Source of the DNA: Chitinophagaceae bacterium
GTDB lineage: Bacteria; Bacteroidota; Bacteroidia; Chitinophagales; Chitinophagaceae
DNA: 18,885 nt
NCBI GenBank assembly: GCA_008080615.1
Contig: VIKJ01000005.1
Span: 2,828-21,712 of the forward strand
Direction: 5' to 3'
Below the pieces are notes generated by a model. That model saw only the letters and a list, made by a program, of their open reading frames with translations, searched no databases and had not been told where the DNA came from. Positions within the stretch are counted from its first letter, which is position 1, and each line of letters starts with the position of its first letter. Shown piece by piece: positions 8,798-15,375 of the stretch. The position numbers and the translations under genes are program-made.

Positions 8798-10831
8798 ATG
8801 AAACGATTGTTCGCCTTTTCTACCCTGATAGCCCTTCTTCATTTTTCTGCTGTTCAAGCGCAGGACCCTTGGAAAATTTCCACCACGCAAATAAACCCTG
8901 CCAACTATTATGGAATTACGGTGGCCAATGGAATGATTGGGATTGTATCTTCTCCTGAGCCTTTCAAAGTAAAAGAAGTTGTACTTGCGGGTGCCTATGA
9001 TCAATACGGAAGGGGTAGGGTAAGCAATTTCTTGCGCAGTTTCAATTTGCTCAATATGCAGTTGGGTATTGACGGAAGAAACATTTCGGGTGCCGATACA
9101 AAAAATATGAAACAAGAGCTGGATATGAAAAAAGCCAGTTTTACCTGTTCATTTGACTATGCTGATAAGGCCACCATTACCTATACTTATTATTCTTTAA
9201 GACAATTGCCTTTTACGGTATTGATGGATGTAAGCATTACTGCTAAAAAAGATCTACTAATGAATTCGGCAAGTGTAATGGAAGCGCCAGATGCATTAAA
9301 AGATGTACAAAATTATTATAATGAAATAGATCGACCGCATGTAACCATTGGGTTACTTACTTCTTCTGCCAAAAGTCCAACGGGTAAATTATTAATGTGT
9401 GCATCTAATACTTTTTTATTTAGTGAACAGCATGGAGCAGAACCCAGGGTGATTCACGAAATGTGGGATAACAATATGCACTTAATGAAATTCAATAAGC
9501 AAATTAAGGCAGGGCAAACTTATCGATTCTCTATTGCTGGGTCTTCTATCACCAGCGCGCACCATGATGATCCATTAAACGAAGCAGAAAGAATGACCTT
9601 ATTTGCCAAATTAGAAGGCAGAGAACGCTTATTGTCCTTTCACGAAAAAGCATGGGATAAATTATGGAAGAGTGATATACAAATTGAAGGAGATGATCAG
9701 GCTCAGCAAGATGTACATAGTATGATGTATCATTTATATTCATTCACTAGAGAAGGTACTGATCTTAGCCCTTCGCCAATGGGCTTGAGTGGCTTGGGTT
9801 ATAACGGACATGTATTTTGGGACACCGAATTATGGATGTATCCAGCCATATTGGTGCTGCATCCCGAAATGGCTAAAAGCATGGTAGAATATAGGTTTCA
9901 GCGATTGGGTGCTGCCAAAAAAAATGCCTTCAATCATGGTTACAAGGGGGCAATGTTTCCTTGGGAAAGTGCAGCAACAGGTGTTGAGGAAACCCCTGTA
10001 TGGGCATTGAGTGGACCATTTGAACACCATATTACTGCATGCGTTGGCATTGCAGCTTGGAACTACTATTGCGTAACACAGGATAAGGAATGGTTGAGAG
10101 AAAAGGGCTGGCCCATCTTAAAAGAAACAGCCGATTTTTGGGCAAGTAGGGTAGAGCGGAATGGAGAAGGCCTTTATGAAATTAACAATGTTGTTGCAGC
10201 AGATGAGTGGGCCGAGAATGTAAACAACAATGCCTGGACCAATGCTTCTGCTAAAGCGGTATTGCAATTTGCTACCAATGCTGCTGGTATTTTAGGAGTA
10301 AGTGCCAATGCAGATTGGATGCAGGTTGCCAAGAATATTCCTATTTTAAAAATGGAAAATGGGGTTACTCGAGAGCATGCAACGTATAATGGTGAAGGAA
10401 TCAAGCAAGGTGATGTTAACCTATTGGCTTATCCATTAAAAGAAGTGAACGATCCAAAACAGATAAGAAAAGATTTAGAATATTATGAAACAAGGGTTCC
10501 CAATGAAGGCACTCCTGCTATGACCCAGGCCATTTTTGCTTTATTATATGCCAGATTGGGTGATGGAGAAAAAGCCCATCATTTTTTCCAAGATGCATAC
10601 TTACCCAATCTTAATCCGCCTTTAAGGGTGATTGCCGAAACCAAGGGTGGAACCAATCCTTATTTTGCTACTGGGGCAGGAGGCATATTGCAAAGCGTAA
10701 TGATGGGCTTTGGCGGATTGGAGATTACACCAACTGGCATTACTCAAATTAAATCGGCATTGCCTAAACGCTGGAAAAAGCTCACTATAACGGGTGTGGG
10801 TATCGAGAACAAAACTTTTACAGTTAAATAA
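8798..10831 (+). CDS. Secreted glycoside hydrolase family 65 protein, probable alpha-glucosidase (kojibiose-hydrolase-like)
   Basis: 677 residues with a Sec signal peptide (hydrophobic core, AVQA|QDPW cleavage), so periplasmic or exported. The catalytic (alpha/alpha)6-barrel has classic GH65 segments: FWDTELWMYP, then EYRFQRLGAAKKNAF, then GYKGAMFPWES. The general-acid region is ADEWAENVNNNAWTN, with E470 aligning with the GPDEYHENVDNNAYTN of GH65 phosphorylases. The region that binds phosphate in phosphorylases (a TSTH-type loop before GGxxxxxxxGFGG) is instead AETKGGTNPYFATGAGG. This resembles the hydrolytic GH65 members (PGGHG and bacterial kojibiose hydrolases), where a Glu acts as catalytic base; E614 is the candidate. 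Cleavage of alpha-1,2-glucosidic links in kojibiose-type or branched-dextran oligosaccharides is the best guess; other alpha-glucosides remain possible. The export signal also argues against an intracellular phosphorylase. First gene of the plus-strand run; the next gene begins 20 bp after its stop. Confidence 0.85.
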   Translation: MKRLFAFSTLIALLHFSAVQAQDPWKISTTQINPANYYGITVANGMIGIVSSPEPFKVKEVVLAGAYDQYGRGRVSNFLRSFNLLNMQLGIDGRNISGADTKNMKQELDMKKASFTCSFDYADKATITYTYYSLRQLPFTVLMDVSITAKKDLLMNSASVMEAPDALKDVQNYYNEIDRPHVTIGLLTSSAKSPTGKLLMCASNTFLFSEQHGAEPRVIHEMWDNNMHLMKFNKQIKAGQTYRFSIAGSSITSAHHDDPLNEAERMTLFAKLEGRERLLSFHEKAWDKLWKSDIQIEGDDQAQQDVHSMMYHLYSFTREGTDLSPSPMGLSGLGYNGHVFWDTELWMYPAILVLHPEMAKSMVEYRFQRLGAAKKNAFNHGYKGAMFPWESAATGVEETPVWALSGPFEHHITACVGIAAWNYYCVTQDKEWLREKGWPILKETADFWASRVERNGEGLYEINNVVAADEWAENVNNNAWTNASAKAVLQFATNAAGILGVSANADWMQVAKNIPILKMENGVTREHATYNGEGIKQGDVNLLAYPLKEVNDPKQIRKDLEYYETRVPNEGTPAMTQAIFALLYARLGDGEKAHHFFQDAYLPNLNPPLRVIAETKGGTNPYFATGAGGILQSVMMGFGGLEITPTGITQIKSALPKRWKKLTITGVGIENKTFTVK

Positions 10832-10851
10832 AAATTACTATTTTCGGATAC

Positions 10852-11406
10852 TTGAAAAAACTGGTAGCCATATCAATGCTTGCTTTTCTGCTCTTTAACT
10901 GGGGTGGCTACCGCATGTTATCTAATTATTTAGAAACTCGTTCCGAAGAAAATTTGCAAGCACAATTAGATCAGGATATTTATGACGAAGCAACGCTTTT
11001 ACATATCAAGGTAATCAACAATTTACCTTATACCAATAGCTCGGAAGCTTACGAAACAGCCAATGGAAATATAGAGATCAATGGTGTTTCTTATACTTAT
11101 GTAAAACGCAGATTCTATAAGGATTCATTAGAATTGCTTTGTGTACCCAATCCTGAGAAAACGAGTATCCGCAATGCGAGAGACGATTTCTTTCGTTTGG
11201 CAAATGACTTTGTAGCCAATTCATCTAAGAAAAATACTTCATCACACCCTCATACTACTAAATTTTCTGTTCAGGATTTTACGGAAGATCATTCCTTTTC
11301 TTGGCAGTTTAGTGGTGGCTTTTCTGTAAAAATTAAACGGTTTGTTCAGTACTACGATTTGGGTGATGATTACACTAAACAGCTGGAGCACCCCCCACAA
11401 GTATAA
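10852..11406 (+). CDS. Small exported protein of unknown function, probable TTG start
   Basis: 184 residues from a TTG codon. This start restores the usual MKKLVAISMLAFLLFNWGGY signal/anchor with its two lysines; the next ATG (10876) would begin inside the hydrophobic stretch and lose the positive end. The mature part is polar with no recognised catalytic motif. Segments such as GNIEINGVSYTYVKRRFYKDSLELLCVPN followed by a basic alpha-helical stretch resemble, from memory, a hypothetical family found in Chitinophagaceae next to TonB-dependent receptor genes; this recollection is not verified. A weak -7-like TATTTTCG lies only 6 bp ahead of the TTG and is not convincing. It follows the GH65 stop by 20 bp and precedes VHPO-2 by 51 bp, so it is likely part of the same transcript. 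No function is assigned. Confidence 0.7.
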   Translation: MKKLVAISMLAFLLFNWGGYRMLSNYLETRSEENLQAQLDQDIYDEATLLHIKVINNLPYTNSSEAYETANGNIEINGVSYTYVKRRFYKDSLELLCVPNPEKTSIRNARDDFFRLANDFVANSSKKNTSSHPHTTKFSVQDFTEDHSFSWQFSGGFSVKIKRFVQYYDLGDDYTKQLEHPPQV

Positions 11407-11457
11407 TGCTGGTTCATTAAGCATTTTATTTCCTTTATTTTATTTAAGTAACTCTTT

Positions 11458-12783
11458 ATGAAAAAGACCTTATTAGGCCTTATTGTTGTTTTATGTGTTA
11501 TCTCTTGTAAAAACAGCAATGATTACAAAGCTTTTTTACACAATCCTGCTTTGTTTAGTGCAACAGTACACGAATTGAATACAGTAGTAATGGGAAATAA
11601 TTTTCCGCCAATGGTTGCTTCTCGTAACTATGCATACGCAGCAATTGCAGCGTATGAAGTTATAGCTGCAGCATATCCTCAACAATATCAATCACTGGGT
11701 GGTCAACTCAATGGATTAAAACAGGTACATGCACCTGCAATTACGCCAGAGGTAGATATTGAATTGGCAGCATTGCTAGCTTATATTAAAGTAGGCGAAG
11801 CTGTTACCTTTCCCGAAGGAAGTATGCAGTTGTATAGCGATAGTATTGTACAGGTTGCAAAGGATAAGGGGTTATCAGATAAAATAGAAAAGGCGAGCCG
11901 TTTTTTTGCAGATAGTATTGGAAGAGAAATTATTCGTTGGAGCAAAAAAGACAATTACTTAGAAACGCGCGGAGCAGAAAAATATACAGTAAAAGACATT
12001 CCAGGTAGATGGGTTCCAACCCCTCCTATGTATGCATCTGCTGCCGAGCCACATTGGATGGAAATAAGGCCAATGGTAATTGATAGCGCTGGTATTTTTG
12101 AACCAGCCCCGCCGCCGGTCTTTAACATAACAGATAAATCAAGTAAATATTATTCGGAAGTATTGGCTATAAAAAATGCGATTGATAGTCTTACGCCAGA
12201 TCAAAAACATATGGCGGAGTTTTGGGACGACAATCCATTTAAAATGAACGTAACAGGGCATGTTATGTACGGGAGTAAAAAGTTTTCGCCTCCCGGTCAC
12301 TGGATGAGCGTAGTAGGTATTGCAGCACAAAAAGCGAATGCAGATTATGCAACAACGGTTTATGCAACAACAAAAACCGCTATTGCTTTATTTGATGCGT
12401 TTATTGAGTGTTGGTATGTAAAATACAAATACAATACAGTGCGCCCCGAAACAGTGATCAACAAATACATAGACATCAATTGGAGACCTTATTTGCAAAC
12501 ACCTGCATTTCCAGAGTATACTTGCGGGCATTCCACTATATCTTCATCAGCAGCAGAAGCACTCACTAGTGTTTTTGGTGAAAATTTTGCATATACAGAT
12601 TCTACTGAGCTAGAATTTGGTATCAAAAGCCGTTCGTTTAAGTCGTTTAAACATGCGGCAGATGAAAATAACTGGGCCCGTTTTTATGGTGGTCTCCATT
12701 TTCATAATTCTTGTGTAGTTAGCACTAACATCGGACAAAAAGTAGGTCAATTGGTAGTAGACCGCTTAAAGATGAAAAAGTAG
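11458..12783 (+). CDS. Vanadium-dependent haloperoxidase-like lipoprotein with Cys in the vanadate-site Ser position, VHPO-2
   Basis: 441 residues with a lipoprotein signal (lipobox VISC, Cys17). The family motifs are present but altered. K322 and R329 form the Kx6RP motif (KYKYNTVRP). The acid-base His is H358 in PEYTCGHS, where C356 replaces the Ser of the usual SGH. R408 and H414 lie in ARFYGGLH, where Ala407 replaces the Ser of SRx5H. The codon for C356 is TGC at 12523-12525. In characterised enzymes that Ser hydrogen-bonds the bound vanadate oxygens, so altered cofactor affinity, halide preference or activity is possible. The mid-region GRWVPTPPMYASAAEPHW matches VHPO-1, so the two are close paralogues. 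It is 51 bp after the small exported protein and 42 bp before the outer-membrane barrel gene, with no clear promoter in either gap. Confidence 0.87.
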   Translation: MKKTLLGLIVVLCVISCKNSNDYKAFLHNPALFSATVHELNTVVMGNNFPPMVASRNYAYAAIAAYEVIAAAYPQQYQSLGGQLNGLKQVHAPAITPEVDIELAALLAYIKVGEAVTFPEGSMQLYSDSIVQVAKDKGLSDKIEKASRFFADSIGREIIRWSKKDNYLETRGAEKYTVKDIPGRWVPTPPMYASAAEPHWMEIRPMVIDSAGIFEPAPPPVFNITDKSSKYYSEVLAIKNAIDSLTPDQKHMAEFWDDNPFKMNVTGHVMYGSKKFSPPGHWMSVVGIAAQKANADYATTVYATTKTAIALFDAFIECWYVKYKYNTVRPETVINKYIDINWRPYLQTPAFPEYTCGHSTISSSAAEALTSVFGENFAYTDSTELEFGIKSRSFKSFKHAADENNWARFYGGLHFHNSCVVSTNIGQKVGQLVVDRLKMKK

Positions 12784-12825
12784 TTTTCTTAGTAACATCT
12801 ATTTATTGAATCCAAAAAAAATTAA

Positions 12826-13821
12826 ATGAAATATTTAATCATATTGCTTTGTGCCTTATCGTGCCTTCTGAATAAAAAGCTAGGGTTCTTCATTTGTTTG
12901 GTTTTCTTTTCAATTAGCGCATATGCCCAAACAGATATTGATGCCATCATGATGAGCAAAAATAATTTTTGCGCAGGATTTATGTATAGCCACAATAGCT
13001 GGAAAAATTATTGGGAAGGAACATTTAAGCGTGATAATCAAAATTTAGGAACAGTAAGTGGGCAAATGATAGGCATCATGGGTAACTATGGTGTTAAAGA
13101 TAATTTGAATGTATTGTTCTCCATTCCTTATGTAAGTACAAAAGCTTCTGAGGGAACCCTTATAGGGCAAAAAGGGATTCAAGATTTAACAGCAACCATA
13201 AAATGGATGCCCATAGAAAAAAAATGGGGAAAGGGCGATTTCTCCTTGTACACATTGGGAAGTATTATTATCCCAACTACCAATTATGTTGCAGATTATT
13301 TGCCTCTTTCAATTGGCGTAAAAACCAATACTGCCATGTTTCGTTTAATGGCCGACTATCAAGTGAATAATATTTTTGTAACTAGTTCAGCGGCTTATTA
13401 TTTGCGTGATAGGGTAACCATTGATAGAACTGCTTATTATACAACCGAAATGCATTATACCAATTTGGTTGAAATGCCAACAGTAACCAATTACAATATA
13501 AGAACAGGATATCGCAGCAGTAAATTAATTGCCGAAGCAGTTTTAGACATTACAAAAACCAATGGCGGATTTGATATTACCAAAAACAACATGCCCTTTT
13601 TAAGCAATCAAATGAATGCAACCAGGGCAGGCGTTAATATTAAATACACAGTTTCTAAAGTTGATGAACTTTCTTTTATTGGTAATGCTATGTATACAAT
13701 AGCAGGAAGAAATGTTGGGCAAACAACTTCTATAAGTGTAGGTATTTTCTATGTATTCGATTTTACCAAAAAGAAGCGTTCATCTATAGAAGAAGCAGAA
13801 AAAACTAAAACTGAATTATGA
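12826..13821 (+). CDS. Predicted outer-membrane beta-barrel protein
   Basis: 331 residues with an N-terminal export signal ending AYAQTD. The rest is made of alternating amphipathic beta-strands typical of a roughly 12- to 14-strand barrel (for example GQMIGIMGNYGVKDNLNVLF, FSLYTLGSIIIP, SISVGIFYVFDF). It resembles the PF13557-like 'transporter / MetA-pathway' outer-membrane proteins, and the assignment rests on this pattern, not on a diagnostic motif. The first 35 residues hold two hydrophobic stretches split by NKK (residues 16-18). A shorter signal beginning near the CTG at 12868 would be more normal, so the true start is uncertain. The stop overlaps the VHPO-3 start by 4 bp (ATGA at 13818-13821), which implies translational coupling. 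A pore for the substrate or product of the neighbouring VHPO lipoproteins is an inference. Confidence 0.7.
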   Translation: MKYLIILLCALSCLLNKKLGFFICLVFFSISAYAQTDIDAIMMSKNNFCAGFMYSHNSWKNYWEGTFKRDNQNLGTVSGQMIGIMGNYGVKDNLNVLFSIPYVSTKASEGTLIGQKGIQDLTATIKWMPIEKKWGKGDFSLYTLGSIIIPTTNYVADYLPLSIGVKTNTAMFRLMADYQVNNIFVTSSAAYYLRDRVTIDRTAYYTTEMHYTNLVEMPTVTNYNIRTGYRSSKLIAEAVLDITKTNGGFDITKNNMPFLSNQMNATRAGVNIKYTVSKVDELSFIGNAMYTIAGRNVGQTTSISVGIFYVFDFTKKKRSSIEEAEKTKTEL

Positions 13822-15365
13822 AAAAAGCAATCATAAAAAATACACAATTGATTTTGTTGGTACTTCTAATGGCTGCTTGTAACAGAACGTTAGAAGACAG
13901 AACCAAAGAATTACCTCCCTTAAGTCCATTGCAAGCTGATGCAAATGCTGGAGATTGGAAACCTGTTGTTCTAAGCGCTGCAAATGAATTTGCAATAACT
14001 GCACCCTTGGCTGTTAGTAATGGAGCTTATGTAAGAGAGTTAAATGAAATAAAAGAATATCAACAAGCATTAACAGAAGAACAAAAAAACAGTATAAGGT
14101 ATTGGGGCGCAGGCGCGGTTTTAAGATGGAATGAAATTATGCGTGAACTGGTAGCGAAAAGAAATTTGCCACCTTATCAAAATGCAGATGGTAGTTATCC
14201 AATACCAAGTGCGGCCAATCCATTTGGTTATCCGCAATTTCCATTTTCAAATCCTCCTTATGCTGCAAGAGCGTATGCATATGTAAGTGTGGCGCAATAT
14301 GATGCATTGGTTGCTGCTTACTATTATAAAAGATTGTACACAAGGGTTGCACCATATAAAGTGGACGCGACCATTAAACCATTATTACCCATCAATGATT
14401 TACCTGCATATCCTAGTGAAGATGCCGTGGTAGGAGCAGCTGCAGTAGAACTATTGAAACTATTATTTCCTGCTGATGTTGCCTATGTACAACAAAAAGC
14501 AGATGAGCAAATGAAAGCGCGAATCATGGCAGGTATGAATACTAGAAGCGATTTGGAAGCAGGTGTGGCATTAGGAAGATTGGTTGCAGCAAAAGTAATT
14601 GCAAGAGCTGCCAACGACAATATGAGTAGGGCAGTGGGTACACCAGCGCAATGGGCTCAATTAGAATCTCAAACAGCTGCAACGGGAGAAACCCCTTGGA
14701 TAAGTTTAGATGCTCCAAACCGACCACCCATGTTGCCATTTTTTGGTAGGGTTCGTCCATTTCTTTTCGACTCATTAACCACCATTGCTATTCGTCCAAC
14801 ACCACCTCCTCCAACTGCATCTGCTAAGTTTAAAGAAGAATTGGTAGAAGTGAAAAACTTTAGTGTAAATGCAACTAGGGAACAAATAGCCATTGTACAT
14901 TATTGGGCTGATGGTGTAGGAACTTATACACCTCCAGGGCATTGGAATGCCATTGCAGCAGAAGATTTTATTCAATTAGGATTTAGTGAAGTAAGATGGG
15001 CAAGAAATATGGCATTATTGAATATGGCAGTAATGGATGCAGGTATATCTTGTTGGGATACTAAATATTTCTATTACAATCCAAGACCATCTCAAATGGA
15101 TCCATCCATTAAAACAAGTACCGGCATTCCTAATTTCCCTGCTTATATATCGGGGCATTCTACTTTTAGTGCAGCAGCTGCAACTATATTAGGATATATT
15201 GTACCAGCAAGGGCGAATGCTTATACTGCTATGGCAAAGGAAGCATCTGATTCAAGATTGTTTGGGGCAATACATTATCGTGCTGATTGTGAAGTAGGTT
15301 TAGTGCAGGGAAAAAAAGTGGGTAATTTTGCCATTGCAAGAGGATTAACAGATGGGGCTAATTAA
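13818..15365 (+). CDS. Vanadium-dependent haloperoxidase-like lipoprotein, VHPO-3
   Basis: 515 residues with a lipoprotein signal (lipobox LMAAC, Cys21). The full active-site set is intact: K416 and R423 (KYFYYNPRP), S445-G446-H447 (PAYISGHS), S479-R480 and H486 (SRLFGAIH). It is longer and clearly more divergent than VHPO-1 and VHPO-2, with an added N-terminal helical region (about residues 75-190) and a proline-rich linker RPTPPPPTASAKF near residue 330. The conserved HYWADGVGTYTPPGHW segment is shared with many bacterial members of this PAP2-haloperoxidase group. Expected chemistry is H2O2-dependent halide oxidation or, in the apo form, phosphoester hydrolysis; which applies cannot be told from sequence. 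Its start overlaps the barrel gene's stop, and its stop is 10 bp before the preferred TonB-receptor start, so these three genes form a tight translational group. Confidence 0.88.
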   Translation: MKKAIIKNTQLILLVLLMAACNRTLEDRTKELPPLSPLQADANAGDWKPVVLSAANEFAITAPLAVSNGAYVRELNEIKEYQQALTEEQKNSIRYWGAGAVLRWNEIMRELVAKRNLPPYQNADGSYPIPSAANPFGYPQFPFSNPPYAARAYAYVSVAQYDALVAAYYYKRLYTRVAPYKVDATIKPLLPINDLPAYPSEDAVVGAAAVELLKLLFPADVAYVQQKADEQMKARIMAGMNTRSDLEAGVALGRLVAAKVIARAANDNMSRAVGTPAQWAQLESQTAATGETPWISLDAPNRPPMLPFFGRVRPFLFDSLTTIAIRPTPPPPTASAKFKEELVEVKNFSVNATREQIAIVHYWADGVGTYTPPGHWNAIAAEDFIQLGFSEVRWARNMALLNMAVMDAGISCWDTKYFYYNPRPSQMDPSIKTSTGIPNFPAYISGHSTFSAAAATILGYIVPARANAYTAMAKEASDSRLFGAIHYRADCEVGLVQGKKVGNFAIARGLTDGAN

Positions 15366-15375
15366 AATCAAATTT

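Noticed and set aside
8777..9115. Minus-strand 112-codon open frame over the GH65 start region
   Set aside because: It lies wholly opposite the GH65 signal peptide and N-terminal coding sequence, has no family resemblance, and spans the divergent promoter region.
10839..10846. TATTTTCG ahead of the small exported protein as a promoter
   Set aside because: One mismatch to TAnnTTTG and only 6 bp from the TTG start; no -33 element. It would suit only a start at 10876, which damages the signal peptide.
14137..14975. Several minus-strand open frames inside VHPO-3
   Set aside because: Short, overlapping each other in different frames, and low in plausible protein character; they are shadows of the VHPO-3 coding strand.
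15352..15375. ATG at 15352 as the TonB-receptor start
   Set aside because: It overlaps VHPO-3 and adds MGLIKIKF before a complete signal peptide beginning at 15376.
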